A stretch of DNA of 64,000 bases from an uncultured Synechococcus sp. (GCA_937911865.1 CALDSK010000165.1:44593-108592), one strand, 5' to 3'. Counted from the stretch's first letter, positions 1-9,664 are shown. Translations and numbers: made by a program. The notes: generated from the letters alone by a model not told the origin.

Positions 1-1
1 A

Positions 2-550
2 TTTGGCGACCCGTACCAAAAGGAAATTGAGCACTGCACGGACCTGATTATGCAGGCATTAGGACGACCTAATGAGCACACGCTGGCCTATCAGAGCCGG
101 GTGGGGCCGATTGAGTGGCTGCAGCCATATACCGAAGACGCCATCAAGAATCTGGCCCAAAAAGGGATAGAAGATCTGGTCGTTGTCCCTATTAGCTTTG
201 TGTCTGAGCATATTGAGACGCTACAAGAGATTGATATCGAGTATCGGGAAATTGCCGAAGAAGAAGGCATCGACGGCTTTCATCGGGTGCCAGCGCTAGA
301 TACCTACCCTCGGTTTATCGCCGATATGGCGGATATGGTAGAAGAAGCGCTGAGCGGTGAGCCGGTTAGGTTTTCAGATTTAGCAAAGCCCGAGAAGAAG
401 CTAAGAATCTATCCGCAGGACAAGTCAGCCTGGGGAATGACGCCGGTGGCAGAGGTGTGGAATGGCCGCTTAGCGATGCTGGGTTTTTTGGCCCTGCTGG
501 CGGAAATCTTTACCGGACACGGGCCGCTACATTTGATTGGGCTGCTGTAG
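2..550 (+). CDS. hemH: Ferrochelatase, C-terminal part (5' end outside window)
   Basis: The enzyme inserts Fe2+ into protoporphyrin IX, the last step of heme synthesis. The open frame runs in from the window edge with no start, so only the C-terminal ~182 residues are present. The visible part contains the family segment [19 protein letters not shown] with the conserved SEHIETL metal/proton-path residues. After the catalytic domain comes a linker, then a hydrophobic tail with [14 protein letters not shown]. This is the chlorophyll a/b-binding (CAB/HLIP-like) motif found on cyanobacterial and plastid type ferrochelatases, which anchors the enzyme to thylakoids. The gene ends in TAG and is followed by a 150-bp gap before the rhomboid gene. 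The assignment is secure. Confidence 0.95.
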   Translation, partial: FGDPYQKEIEHCTDLIMQALGRPNEHTLAYQSRVGPIEWLQPYTEDAIKNLAQKGIEDLVVVPISFVSEHIETLQEIDIEYREIAEEEGIDGFHRVPALDTYPRFIADMADMVEEALSGEPVRFSDLAKPEKKLRIYPQDKSAWGMTPVAEVWNGRLAMLGFLALLAEIFTGHGPLHLIGLL

Positions 551-704
551 TTTTTGGAGTTTCTAGTGTCTAGTGTCTAGATGCGCGTATGACGATACGG
601 TCAGCGCTCGCAACACCGCCGTAATATCTTCGTAATTTCTAGGTGCTAGGGTGTATCTTCAACAGACATTTAACGGCCTGCGGCTGAATTAAGGGATCGT
701 TCCT

Positions 705-1298
705 ATGACAACCAAACGTTCTATCGTCGGTAATTTTAGGCTTCAAGTTAAAACCCTGCTCACGATTGTGGTGGTGCTGTGGTCGATAGAAATTGTCGAT
801 TTGATTTTCTTTAATGGTGCGCTCAATAGCTTTGGGATTCGTCCCCGCACGCTCTCCGGCCTCTGGGGCATCCTCTTCGCACCGTTTCTCCATGGCGACT
901 TTGCTCACCTGATTGCTAATACAATTCCGCTGGTCAGCTTGGGCTGGCTAATAATGCTGCGCCGCGCGGACGATATTGTGACAGTCAGTATCATTGCGGC
1001 ATTGGTCGGCGGTCTAGGGACCTGGCTAGTGGGCTCGCCAGCAGTGCACATCGGGGCCAGTGGCGTTATCTTCGGTTATTTTGGCTTTTTGCTACTGCGC
1101 GGCTACTTTGAGCGAAGCCTGGTGGCGATCGCGTTTTCCATCCTGGTGACCTTCTTCTACGGTGGGATTATCTGGGGCGTTCTGCCCAGCCAACCGGGCA
1201 TTTCCTGGGAAGGTCACCTCTTTGGCTTTATCGGCGGCATTATTGCAGCCAAACTGCTTTCCAAACCTCGTAAAAAAGTAGGCGACTTCGAGCTGTAA
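705..1298 (+). CDS. Rhomboid-family intramembrane serine protease
   Basis: A 197-aa polytopic membrane protein. The rhomboid signatures are visible: HGDFAHLIAN around residues 63-72, the active-site GASG at 117-120 (Ser119) and a late transmembrane His171 in GHLFGFIGG that would complete the Ser-His dyad. Rhomboids cut substrates within the membrane; the substrate cannot be inferred. The ATG at 705 follows an AAGGGA Shine-Dalgarno-like sequence by about 8 nt, supporting this start. It sits alone between hemH and the convergent hrcA gene. Length fits the minimal six-TM rhomboid core. Confidence 0.88.
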   Translation: MTTKRSIVGNFRLQVKTLLTIVVVLWSIEIVDLIFFNGALNSFGIRPRTLSGLWGILFAPFLHGDFAHLIANTIPLVSLGWLIMLRRADDIVTVSIIAALVGGLGTWLVGSPAVHIGASGVIFGYFGFLLLRGYFERSLVAIAFSILVTFFYGGIIWGVLPSQPGISWEGHLFGFIGGIIAAKLLSKPRKKVGDFEL

Positions 1299-1348
1299 GT
1301 CTGCTACCTTACAGCAGCCTTATAGCAGTCTTTGAGATACCTCATCAG

Positions 1349-2467
1349 CTACTCCGCTGATGAACCCTCTGGCGTTAGCTGTCCGTCTAGCTCAAATGTC
1401 CCAGACACGGCCTCTGTTAGGTAGTTAGCGGCTGCCCCTACGGCTGCTACGGCGTTCTCATATAGCATTCTGGTGGGCCCCAGTACGCCCAAACTGCCCA
1501 TTGGCCCTGGGGCAGTTCCATATTGAGACGTGATAAGAGCGCAGGTCTGCATGGGCTCTACCGGATTTTCTGCGCCGATCCAAATTCTGAGTCGCGGCTG
1601 ACCAGCTATCGAGATTATTGGCGGTGGGGGCTCTGAAATCAGTGGCCACAGCTGATCGCGACCATCTTCTAGCAGCTGTACAATTTGTCGAATTTGCTCA
1701 CGTTCAGCAAACTCTGGCTGATCTAACGCTTCGGCCAAACCACTGACCAAAATCTGTGTGGCCGGGGAGGTTGTCGCCTTGCGGGCAAGATCTGCGATCG
1801 CCGCTTCTAGCGCCCCTACGTACCGATGAAACACCTGATCCAGCTCAGCCCAATCGAGATCTGCATCACGCAAAGAGCGCCCCTTTAGCTGCACCGTTAA
1901 AAAATTCGACAGAATTTGTAGCTCTCTGTCAATTACCTCATCTGCCTGCTGATGCAGCGTTTCATCCGGTAACCGCAGCAAAATTGAATGATTGTTGTAA
2001 ATATCAAGCACCACCAGCAAAATTTGTCCGCTGCCTACTCGCACAAGCTGTAGATGCTTAATCAGCGAAGCCTCCATATGTGGCAGCGTTACCAGCGCGA
2101 TGTAGCCACTCAGCCGCGATAATATCTGCGCCGACTCTTGCAGCAGTCCATCTATGGCCTGGCGCTCCCAGTCTAAATTCAAATCCAGCGCTGACTTGAC
2201 TTTTCGCGTCAGTGGCTTCGATGGCGTCATCAGCTCATCGACATAGGTGCGATAGCCCGAATCTGAGGGAATGCGTCCAGCAGAGGTATGCGGCTGGTAC
2301 AATAGCCCAGAGCTTTCGAGCGCGCTCATAACGCTGCGAATGGTCGCCGAGCTGACCTGAAGATCGTAGCCTTCAGCCAGCGATTTGGACCCGACTGGCT
2401 CAGCAGTGCTTACATAGTGACGGACCGTAGCCCTGAGAATATTCTGCTGGCGAGGGTTGAGCTTCAT
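1349..2467 (-). CDS. hrcA: Heat-inducible transcription repressor HrcA
   Basis: HrcA represses groE and other chaperone genes by binding the CIRCE inverted repeat. The protein (372 aa from ATG at 2467) begins MKLNPRQQNILRATVRHYV and carries an N-terminal winged helix with the family segment AEPVGSKSLA, the recognition region SSATIRSVMSALE and the wing GRIPSDSGYRTYVD. The rest is the GAF-like dimerisation and inserted domain. A longer frame begins 12 codons upstream (MRCPTYC...), but the family normally starts at the chosen Met. No CIRCE element was recognised in the window, so any target lies elsewhere. It is divergent from rbcR across a 474-bp gap. Confidence 0.93.
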   Translation of the reverse strand: MKLNPRQQNILRATVRHYVSTAEPVGSKSLAEGYDLQVSSATIRSVMSALESSGLLYQPHTSAGRIPSDSGYRTYVDELMTPSKPLTRKVKSALDLNLDWERQAIDGLLQESAQILSRLSGYIALVTLPHMEASLIKHLQLVRVGSGQILLVVLDIYNNHSILLRLPDETLHQQADEVIDRELQILSNFLTVQLKGRSLRDADLDWAELDQVFHRYVGALEAAIADLARKATTSPATQILVSGLAEALDQPEFAEREQIRQIVQLLEDGRDQLWPLISEPPPPIISIAGQPRLRIWIGAENPVEPMQTCALITSQYGTAPGPMGSLGVLGPTRMLYENAVAAVGAAANYLTEAVSGTFELDGQLTPEGSSAE

Positions 2468-2941
2468 GAACAGGTCACAGGCACAGTAGGTCGGGCAACG
2501 CAATCGATCTGAATATGATTTTTTGAGATTGACGTGAATGTTTGACTAACAGGCCCGCCTTTCAATCATAAAGGATAGGTTAAGTGCTTTGTGGTTCACG
2601 GTGGGCATTTCACGTAAGCTTTTATCGCAAGTTTCTCCTTAATCCGTCCCCATCCACTCCCTCGCGATCCCCATTTATACAAAAGCCTGAGACCCCAATG
2701 TTCTAGAGGGCAAGCAATCTTCTCAATATCCTGGTAAATTCAGAAGAGCTACTGCGATCATCCCCGACGCTCTATTTAGCAACCCCGATAAAAAGATGCG
2801 ACAGTTTGCAGTCTCAGCCGCTAAGTTAACCCCCGAATAGGTAGATAAGCTGGGTTTTACCTCTGGTTTGTCTTTATCAACCTTGTAGATAGGTTGTACC
2901 GTCACGCACACTGGATTCCTGACAGCCAGGTTAAGCCAATC
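2468..2941. other. Intergenic region between divergent hrcA and rbcR
   Basis: 474 bp between two divergently transcribed regulator genes, so it must hold both promoters and the rbcR leader. No CIRCE repeat, tRNA or convincing small ORF was seen. The open frames on either strand here overlap rbcR in another frame and lack family resemblance. Confidence 0.5.
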
Positions 2942-4018
2942 ATGTCTGATCTTCCTTTTACCCTCGATCAACTTCGCATTCTCAAAGCCATCGCCGCCGA
3001 GGGTAGCTTCAAACGCGCCGCCGACAGCCTGTATGTCTCTCAGCCTGCGGTAAGTTTGCAAGTACAAAACTTAGAACGACAGCTAGACGTACCGCTGTTT
3101 GATAGAGGCGGGCGACGCGCTCAGCTGACTGAGGCCGGTCACCTGCTGCTGGAATATGGTGATCGCATTCTCAGCCTGTGCCAGGAAACCTGCCGCGCCA
3201 TCGAAGATTTACAGAATTTACAGGGCGGCACGCTCATTGTGGGCGCTAGCCAGACGACTGGCACCTACCTGCTGCCCCGGATGATTGGTCAATTTCGTCA
3301 GCGCTACCCGGAAGTCGCGGTGCAGCTGCACGTACACTCCACTCGGCGCACCTCTTGGAGCGTTGCCAATGGCCAAATTGATCTGGCCATCATTGGGGGT
3401 GAAGTTCCTCCAGAACTGCAAGATTCGCTCGAAGTCGCGCCCTACGCTGAAGACGAGCTGGCGCTAATTATGCCGGTTTTTCATCCCCTGGCAAGCAACG
3501 ATACGATTGCCCGCAGCGACCTCTACAAGCTGAAGTTCATTACCCTTGATTCTCAGTCCACCATTCGCAAGGTGATTGATCAAGTTCTGACCAGAGGCGG
3601 TATCGAAACTCGGCGACTGCGGGTGGAAATGGAGCTGAATTCGATCGAGGCCATTAAAAACGCCGTACAGTCTGGATTGGGTGTGGCCTTTGCTTCTACT
3701 TCCTCTATTGAAAAAGAGCTGCAAATGGGCGTAATCCATCGGGCTCGGATTGAATCAGTAGAAGTCAAGCGCACGCTGTCTGTGATCTTTAATCCCAACC
3801 GGTATCGATCTAAGGCGGCTGAGGCCTTTGCTAGAGAAATTTTACCGAAGTTTACCAATCGCGAGCTGGCCTTTAAAAAGGCCAATGTTAAAGCGAATGG
3901 AAAGAACGGCTCGGATGGCAAGCCTGCTACAGCAAAAGCCACCGCGAATAAGGAGACATCTGCTAAAGTGCCTGGTAAGGCTCAAGCAGCCCTTGACGCT
4001 GATGCTGCTGGCCGATAG
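2942..4018 (+). CDS. rbcR: LysR-family regulator, RbcR/CcmR type
   Basis: A 358-aa LysR-type regulator. The N-terminal HTH ([20 protein letters not shown], then [19 protein letters not shown]) matches the cyanobacterial/plastid RbcR (Ycf30) group, which controls RuBisCO and inorganic-carbon genes. A LysR substrate-binding domain follows ([21 protein letters not shown], ending near [14 protein letters not shown]). The last ~45 residues are a low-complexity Lys/Ala/Gly tail that is not part of the fold. The start at 2942 ([12 protein letters not shown]) is chosen over an upstream frame because it matches where the HTH begins. Distinguishing RbcR from CmpR/NdhR paralogues rests on the N-terminal sequence and is probable, not certain. 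Confidence 0.85.
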   Translation: MSDLPFTLDQLRILKAIAAEGSFKRAADSLYVSQPAVSLQVQNLERQLDVPLFDRGGRRAQLTEAGHLLLEYGDRILSLCQETCRAIEDLQNLQGGTLIVGASQTTGTYLLPRMIGQFRQRYPEVAVQLHVHSTRRTSWSVANGQIDLAIIGGEVPPELQDSLEVAPYAEDELALIMPVFHPLASNDTIARSDLYKLKFITLDSQSTIRKVIDQVLTRGGIETRRLRVEMELNSIEAIKNAVQSGLGVAFASTSSIEKELQMGVIHRARIESVEVKRTLSVIFNPNRYRSKAAEAFAREILPKFTNRELAFKKANVKANGKNGSDGKPATAKATANKETSAKVPGKAQAALDADAAGR

Positions 4019-4200
4019 CGGTTGATATTTTGCCTTTAGCCGTTTGCTGATGGTACTGCTGTCATAGATCCCTTTGAGGTCGTATCAGCAAAGTGCTTAG
4101 CAATTAACCGTATAGCCAAAAAATGTTAGAGGGTGAGCCTAAGGCTTTTCTCACTTTGGCTAATGCATCCCCGGCTGCTTGCTATATCTGTTAAACCCTT

Positions 4201-5703
4201 ATGCAACTGCACTGCACCCGTCCTAACTGTCCATCTCCGGTCAATCATTTCTCCGATCTTGACGATCCCAATATTCCTCAGCCCCTGAAGCAGAAGTATT
4301 GCAGTGCCTGCCGCATGGAGCTAATTTTGCGCGGACGCTATCTGCCGATGAGGCTGCTGGGCAAAGGCGGGTTTGGGACAGCTTTTTTAGCCCGTGACGT
4401 TGACTCGCCAACCCAGAAAAACTGTGTGGTAAAGCTCTTTCAGCCACCGGTCACGTTGACTCCACAGCAAATGGCAACAGCGCAGCGACTGTTTGGGAAA
4501 GAAGCCATTGTGCTGGAGCGTTTGGGATTGCAGCATCCGCAGATTCCAAATCTGTACGCCTATTTCTCTGTGATGGTGACCAGCCCGCTGAACAATCAGT
4601 CGGAAGAGCTGTTTTACCTGGTGCAGGAGTTTATTGATGGCGAGGATCTAGAAAAGGTGCTAGACCGCCAGGGCCAGTTTAGTGAAACCGAGGTCACTAG
4701 AGTGCTCCGCTCTATGCTAGATATCTTGGGCTTTGTACATAAGAATGGGGCGATTCACCGAGATGTCAAGCCGTCAAACATTATGCAGCGGCAGGACGGT
4801 CGGTTGTTTTTGCTTGATTTTGGCGCGGTGAAAGAGGTCACCGCGCCGACAGGCGTGCAGCGTGGCCCAACAACGATTTGCTCTCCGGACTATGCGCCGC
4901 CCGAGCAGATTATGAATGGCACGGTAGATGAAACGTCTGATCTGTATGCGCTGGCAGCGACCTGCGTGGTGCTGCTGACAGATAAAGGATCGAATGAGCT
5001 ACGCGATAGCATTTCGAATCGGTGGAGGTGGCAGCCCCACGCTCGGGTCTCAACCGAGCTGGCAGCCATATTAGACAAGATGCTACAGCCTAATCCAGCC
5101 AGTCGGTTCCCGACAGCGAAAGCGGGCACTGAGGCGCTGTCTGCAGGAAGCGTTTCTACGCAGATTTCGGGGCAGATTTCGGGGCAGACTTCGGGGTCGC
5201 CGTATCCACCTGTAGCCACGCCACCTGTGAAAACAAGCAGCACTGGCAGTTCTCAGCGGCCGGCTACACCCAGGCCGGTGACTTCGCCTCCGCTGACTCC
5301 GCAAAAAGCATCCCCGCCCCCTAAACCGGTTCGTCAACCCCCTGCACCGCTGTCGCTAGCGAGGTTTTTAGGCAATGCGGCGTTTTCTGGCGCAGAAGGG
5401 GGCTTGCTGGCGATCGCAGCACTCAGTCTAGTTGGCACAACGCTAGCAGGCCATGCCACCTGGCTAGTCATGCTGGCAGGTCTAGCCACGCTTCAGTTCT
5501 TACGGGTTATAGAAGGTCTAGACCTGGCAATAATTGCCGGTGTGACCTTCGCTATCGTGGCGTTTTTTAGGCCGCTGCACGCCATTTTGGGCGGCAGCGA
5601 TATTGCGTTGATTGTAGTCATCGCGCTGATGGCAGGCGGTGGGATGGTTGCGATCGCAGTTATCTTCCGGCTTATTTTCCGTCTGCTTTCCCGTATTATG
5701 TGA
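4201..5703 (+). CDS. Ser/Thr protein kinase with zinc-ribbon N-terminus and membrane C-terminus
   Basis: A 500-aa Hanks-type kinase. Residues 5-37 hold four cysteines (C5, C10, C34, C37), the zinc-ribbon-like lead-in common in cyanobacterial kinases of the SpkB type. The kinase domain follows: glycine loop GKGGFG at 54-59, ATP-binding Lys78, catalytic HRDVKPSN at 186-193 with Asp188, DFG at 206-208, and SPDYAPPEQ as the APE region. A Ser/Thr/Pro/Gln-rich linker with repeated SGQISGQ units (about 318-390) leads to a C-terminal block with about four hydrophobic helices (about 385-500). All catalytic residues are present. It lies 41 bp upstream of the first anchored binding-protein gene on the same strand, suggesting a shared transcript and a signalling pairing. 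Confidence 0.9.
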   Translation: MQLHCTRPNCPSPVNHFSDLDDPNIPQPLKQKYCSACRMELILRGRYLPMRLLGKGGFGTAFLARDVDSPTQKNCVVKLFQPPVTLTPQQMATAQRLFGKEAIVLERLGLQHPQIPNLYAYFSVMVTSPLNNQSEELFYLVQEFIDGEDLEKVLDRQGQFSETEVTRVLRSMLDILGFVHKNGAIHRDVKPSNIMQRQDGRLFLLDFGAVKEVTAPTGVQRGPTTICSPDYAPPEQIMNGTVDETSDLYALAATCVVLLTDKGSNELRDSISNRWRWQPHARVSTELAAILDKMLQPNPASRFPTAKAGTEALSAGSVSTQISGQISGQTSGSPYPPVATPPVKTSSTGSSQRPATPRPVTSPPLTPQKASPPPKPVRQPPAPLSLARFLGNAAFSGAEGGLLAIAALSLVGTTLAGHATWLVMLAGLATLQFLRVIEGLDLAIIAGVTFAIVAFFRPLHAILGGSDIALIVVIALMAGGGMVAIAVIFRLIFRLLSRIM

Positions 5704-5744
5704 CTAACAAAGCGTCTATAAAATAAGCCTCGGCTACTAATCGC

Positions 5745-7163
5745 ATGGCCAAGAAAAATGAGCTACCGGCTCTTGTTGCCTCTCTACTTGTTACCGTCGC
5801 CATATTAGGCGCAGGTGCCTGGTGGATAAAAGGCCAGGTGTTCGATGCCAACTCCAGTGGGGGAGGCCGAGAAGGTACTGAGCAGACTGCTTCTGGCGGT
5901 GCGAATGATAGGGGGATCGCTGGGGCTGACGGTAGCTCTGGCCTTTCAATTTTGCCGGGCTCAGTCTCAGAAGCGAAGCAAACAGGACTAGACGCGCTAG
6001 CGGCTGGAGACTATGACACCGCTAAGGTCGAATTCACGACCGCTTTAGCGGCAGATCGCAATGATCCAGAGTCATTGATTTACCTGAACAATGCTGAGAT
6101 CGGTAATTCAGAGGCCTATACGATTGCCGTGATTGTGCCGGTCGGCTCAGCCGTAAATCCAGCGCAGGAGCTGATGCGCGGCGTGGCGCAGGCGCAGGCA
6201 GATGTGAATGAAGCGGGCGGCGTTGGCGGTAGGCCCCTACGAGTGCTGCTGATTGATGATAATGACGATGTAGATACGGCCAGTGCGATCGCCACTGAGC
6301 TAGTCAGCAATGAGGACGTACTGGGCGTTGTGGGTCACTTTTCTAGCGGGACAACGCTAGCTGTCGCTGAAATATATGAAGCGGGCGGGCTACCGATGGT
6401 TTCTCCAACCAGTACCGCGGTCAAAGTCTCGGAGGCCGGGGACTTCATTTTTCGAACGGTGCCTAGCGACCGGCTGGCGGCAGCGACGCTGTCTCGCTAT
6501 GTCTTGAATGAACTAAACGAGAATCAGGCGGCTGTCTTCTACACCAGCGAGAGCGCCTACAGCCAGTCCGTAAAGTCAGAATTTACGACTGAATTACTCA
6601 GCAACGGGGGTGAAGTGGTTGCGGACTACGATGTCAGCGAGCCAGGGTTTAGCGCCGGTAGAGCGGTGCAAGAAGCCAAGGAAAGCGGCGCAACGGTGCT
6701 GATGCTAGCGCTCAATACGGCCACCATTGACACGGCCAATCAAATCATTTCGGTCAACCAAGGCGACCTGCCCATGGTCGGCGGCGACAGTTTGTACAAT
6801 CCGAAGGTGCTAGACGTTGGTCGAGGCAATGCGGAGGGGCTAACCGTTGCGGTGCCGTGGCATATCTTAAGCCATACGCAAACGCCTTTTGTAGCAGAGT
6901 CTCGGCGGCTGTGGGGCGGCGATGTGAACTGGAGAACCGCCACCGCCTATGATGCGGTCAAGGTGCTAGCCGCGGGCATTGCCGAAGCGCCCAATCGCTC
7001 GGGGATTGCCGAGGCGTTGGCCAGTTCGAGCACGCGTATTGATGGGGCCACGGATCCGATTCGCTTTTTACCGACGGGCGATCGCAATCAGCCGTCTCAG
7101 CTTGTAACGGTGGAACCCGGCAACCGCTCGGGCAGCGGCTACGACTACGTCCCGGTCAGATAG
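5745..7163 (+). CDS. Membrane-anchored periplasmic-binding-protein-like receptor (paralogue 1)
   Basis: A 472-aa protein with one N-terminal membrane segment (residues ~8-27, after MAKKNELP). There is no lipobox. It then has a flexible Gly/Ser linker, a short TPR-like helical hairpin (AKQTGLDALAAGDYDTAKVE) and a full branched-chain-amino-acid type ligand-binding domain (Peripla_BP_6/ANF receptor fold), seen in YTIAVIVPVGS, GVVGHFSSGTTLAVAEIYE and MVSPTSTAV. No permease or ATPase genes of an ABC transporter are adjacent. The neighbours are a protein kinase upstream and a close paralogue downstream. The role is therefore more likely extracytoplasmic sensing than transport, but this is inference. 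The ligand is unknown. Confidence 0.85.
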   Translation: MAKKNELPALVASLLVTVAILGAGAWWIKGQVFDANSSGGGREGTEQTASGGANDRGIAGADGSSGLSILPGSVSEAKQTGLDALAAGDYDTAKVEFTTALAADRNDPESLIYLNNAEIGNSEAYTIAVIVPVGSAVNPAQELMRGVAQAQADVNEAGGVGGRPLRVLLIDDNDDVDTASAIATELVSNEDVLGVVGHFSSGTTLAVAEIYEAGGLPMVSPTSTAVKVSEAGDFIFRTVPSDRLAAATLSRYVLNELNENQAAVFYTSESAYSQSVKSEFTTELLSNGGEVVADYDVSEPGFSAGRAVQEAKESGATVLMLALNTATIDTANQIISVNQGDLPMVGGDSLYNPKVLDVGRGNAEGLTVAVPWHILSHTQTPFVAESRRLWGGDVNWRTATAYDAVKVLAAGIAEAPNRSGIAEALASSSTRIDGATDPIRFLPTGDRNQPSQLVTVEPGNRSGSGYDYVPVR

Positions 7164-7367
7164 CGACTGGCCACTTAAAACGCGCATCACCTAGAGGCCC
7201 GCCACCTAGAGCGATCGCAACGACTCTGTGCATGACTACCTCTCGTATTACGACCTTTCGTATTGCGACCTCGCGTATTACTCTTTACGAGCACAACATT
7301 GCAAGATCGAATATTGCAACAAACTGTGCACCCTAAAACCTCAAATATAAAAGACTCAAAATTAAAG

Positions 7368-8771
7368 ATGAGCAATCGAAATCAGCTTCCGGCGCTGGTC
7401 GCTTCTTTGGCTATTACCGTGGTGATCGTCTTGGGCGGTGCCTGGTGGATTAGAAACAACGTAATGGAAGGTTCGGTCGCAGCCGATTCGAGTGAGGCGC
7501 TAGAAGGCAGCCTGGCAGCGACGGTGGGTAATGACGGTACGGCTGGCGTTTCTATGCTGCCTGGCAAGGTGCCCGCAGCCAAGCAAAGAGGGCTCGATGC
7601 TATGGCCGCAGGCGATTTTGCAGCGGCGCAGGTTGAGTTTACGGCAGCGCTAGCAGAAAAGCGCAACGATCCTGAAACGCTGATTTATCTCAATAACGCC
7701 AAGATCGGCAATAGTTCGGCCTACACCATTGCGCTGTCGGTGCCCGCTAGTAAGTTTGCCAATACTTCGCTAGAAATGATGCGCGGCGTGGCACAGGCGC
7801 AAGAAACCTTGAATCGGTCAGTTGGCATTAATGGAACGCCGCTCAAGGTGCTGCTGTTTGACGATAGTGGTGAGCTAGACCGGGCCCGGGCGATCGCCGT
7901 TGATTTAGCTGCGAACCCAGACGTTCTTGGCGTGGTGGGTCACCACTCTAGCGATACCACTTTGAAGGCCGCAGAGGTCTATGAAGCACAGGGCCTAACG
8001 GTGATTTCTCCGACCAGTTCAGCGGTCGAAATTGCCGATGCTGGCGATTTTGTTTTTCGCACGGTGCCCAGCGATCGGATCGCCGCCGCTACGCTCGTTC
8101 GCCATAGCTTGAACACGTTAGGCAAGAAGCAGGCGGCTGTCTTTTTTGACAGTGAGAGCGCCTATAGCCTGTCTGTCAAAAAAGAATTTGCCACAGAACT
8201 GCTGAGCGGTGGGGGAGAAATTGTCAATGAGTTTGACGTAGTAGACTCTGGCTTTAGCGTCAGCAGTGCTCTGCAATCAGCGCAAGCCAATGGCGCTGAG
8301 GTCATTATGCTGGCGTTAACGCTCAGTAGCATTGACATTCCGATTCAGGTGATGGCGATGAATCAGGAGAAGCTACCCATTCTTGCCAGCGATAGCCTCT
8401 ACAGCCCGCGAGTCTTGGAGGCGGGCCGAGATAATGCGGTTGGGCTAACCGTGGCGGTCCCTTGGCATACGCTTAGCCACACGCAGACGCCGTTTGTAAA
8501 TACGGCTAGCTCGCTGTGGGGTGGGGACGTTAACTGGCGAACGGCTATGGCCTACGATGCAACCATGGCACTGGTCGCAGGCATTGAGGCTGACGCGACC
8601 AGAGAAGGCGTAGCGACGGCACTGGCCGCTCCCAACTTTACGGTGGACGGGGCGACTGGGCCGGTTCGTTTTTTTGCGACGGGCGATCGCAATCAGCCCT
8701 CTCAGCTGGTACAGGTCGTTGAAGGCAATCGCACCCGCAGCGGATATGAATTTGTGCCGATAGCGCCCTAG
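7368..8771 (+). CDS. Membrane-anchored periplasmic-binding-protein-like receptor (paralogue 2)
   Basis: A 467-aa paralogue of the preceding gene, colinear over its length: MSNRNQLPALVASLAITVV anchor, linker, TPR-like LDAMAAGDFAAAQVEF, and a Peripla_BP_6 domain with GVVGHHSSDTTLKAAEVYE and VISPTSSAVEIADAGDFVF. The start is set at 7368 by alignment with paralogue 1; the open frame extends 35 codons upstream but those residues have no counterpart. Ligand-pocket neighbours differ between copies (SGTT versus SDTT, TASKVKVS versus EIADA regions), so the two may bind different ligands. The stop codon lies inside a 15-bp tandem repeat. This is a tandem duplication downstream of a kinase; function is inferred as sensing. 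Confidence 0.85.
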   Translation: MSNRNQLPALVASLAITVVIVLGGAWWIRNNVMEGSVAADSSEALEGSLAATVGNDGTAGVSMLPGKVPAAKQRGLDAMAAGDFAAAQVEFTAALAEKRNDPETLIYLNNAKIGNSSAYTIALSVPASKFANTSLEMMRGVAQAQETLNRSVGINGTPLKVLLFDDSGELDRARAIAVDLAANPDVLGVVGHHSSDTTLKAAEVYEAQGLTVISPTSSAVEIADAGDFVFRTVPSDRIAAATLVRHSLNTLGKKQAAVFFDSESAYSLSVKKEFATELLSGGGEIVNEFDVVDSGFSVSSALQSAQANGAEVIMLALTLSSIDIPIQVMAMNQEKLPILASDSLYSPRVLEAGRDNAVGLTVAVPWHTLSHTQTPFVNTASSLWGGDVNWRTAMAYDATMALVAGIEADATREGVATALAAPNFTVDGATGPVRFFATGDRNQPSQLVQVVEGNRTRSGYEFVPIAP

Positions 8772-8816
8772 CCGATAGCGCTCTAGCCGATAGAGACCTA
8801 GCCGATAGAGACCTAG
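8757..8816. repeat. Four-copy 15-bp tandem repeat across the end of paralogue 2
   Basis: Units of the form CCGATAGCGCTCTAG / CCGATAGAGACCTAG repeat four times with a 15-bp period. The first unit contains the stop codon of the receptor gene, so the repeat expanded from or into the 3' end of the gene. Every unit ends in TAG. Confidence 0.85.
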
Positions 8817-8842
8817 TGACGACGCTACAACGGAGTCGAGCC

Positions 8843-9529
8843 GTGACTGATAGCCTTTCAGCTAAATCTCAAGCCAGTAGTCAAACCAGCAGTCAAGAGC
8901 GTGAAACGGCTCTGATTCAGTCTGAAATTTTAGCGATCGCCGCCGAGCTGAGTCCGTCACTGGTTGAGGCAATTGAGCAAAACGGCCCGCTCGAACTGAT
9001 CTCTGAACAGAAAGCGCTACAGAAAACGTCACAGAAAACACCTTTCCCCGAGCGACTGTGCCGAGCGGTGACCGGACAGCAGCTGTCTATTCGGGCAGCT
9101 GACACGATCTGGGGACGGGTGGTCGCTGGCGCTGGGCAAGAGAGACTGATCGATTATTTTGCGCGGGTAGAGCCGGCTGCGCTCAGGGCCTGTGGCCTGT
9201 CTGGGGCAAAGGCAAAAACAATCGATGAGATCGCGACTGCCGCTCTTCAAGGACAGCTGGACTCAACAGAGCTAGGCACGCTCTCTCATGCAGAGAGAAC
9301 AAAGCGACTAACGGCGCTGTGGGGCGTGGGGCAATGGACTGCCGATATGATGGGCATTTTTTACTTTGGCGACCCAGACATCTGGCCCGATGGCGATGTC
9401 ACTGCTCGCAAGACCCTGGAAAAACTGACCAGCAAACGGCGCAAAACCGTGCGAACCGCTGCTCGCTTTGCGCCGTATCGCTCTTATTTGGCGCTGCATA
9501 TGTGGCGATATGTTGACGCAACGCCCTAA
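8843..9529 (+). CDS. HhH-GPD DNA glycosylase (AlkA / 3-methyladenine type)
   Basis: About 228 aa. It excises damaged bases (alkylated purines in the AlkA group) to begin base-excision repair. The helix-hairpin-helix segment LWGVGQWTADM is followed by DIWPDGDVTARK, where the Asp in the PDGD region is the expected catalytic residue. No iron-sulfur Cys cluster is present, as usual for AlkA. The N-terminal ~45 residues are Ser/Gln-rich. The frame can begin at a GTG at 8816. The GTG at 8843 is preferred because a GGAG lies 7 nt upstream, whereas 8816 abuts tandem repeats without a ribosome site. There is no Ada-like regulator nearby. Confidence 0.82.
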   Translation: MTDSLSAKSQASSQTSSQERETALIQSEILAIAAELSPSLVEAIEQNGPLELISEQKALQKTSQKTPFPERLCRAVTGQQLSIRAADTIWGRVVAGAGQERLIDYFARVEPAALRACGLSGAKAKTIDEIATAALQGQLDSTELGTLSHAERTKRLTALWGVGQWTADMMGIFYFGDPDIWPDGDVTARKTLEKLTSKRRKTVRTAARFAPYRSYLALHMWRYVDATP

Positions 9530-9540
9530 AAAAAATTTGC

Positions 9541-9618
9541 ATTATCTGCATAATTTGATCACAGTGATGATTGAAAACCTTGGTTAAGAATTACACCAGA
9601 AGTACCCCTGTGGGTACT
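9541..9618. promoter_or_regulatory. Cluster of three small inverted repeats upstream of the STAND gene
   Basis: The 135-bp gap before the STAND gene holds ATTAT-CTGC-ATAAT (9541-9554), ATCAC-A-GTGAT (9558-9568) and AGTACCC-CTGT-GGGTACT (9601-9618). Each could be a protein-binding site. The third could also be the hairpin terminating the glycosylase gene, though no T-run follows it. GTA and TAC are 10 nt apart, so this is not a canonical NtcA site (8 nt). Confidence 0.4.
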
Positions 9619-9664
9619 GAGCTATCAAGTTCTTTGACTTATTCTTGAGAAGAGGCATCTTGTT

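Noticed and set aside
9602..9617. NtcA site upstream of the STAND gene
   Set aside because: GTA and TAC are 10 nt apart, whereas NtcA sites have 8 nt between them.
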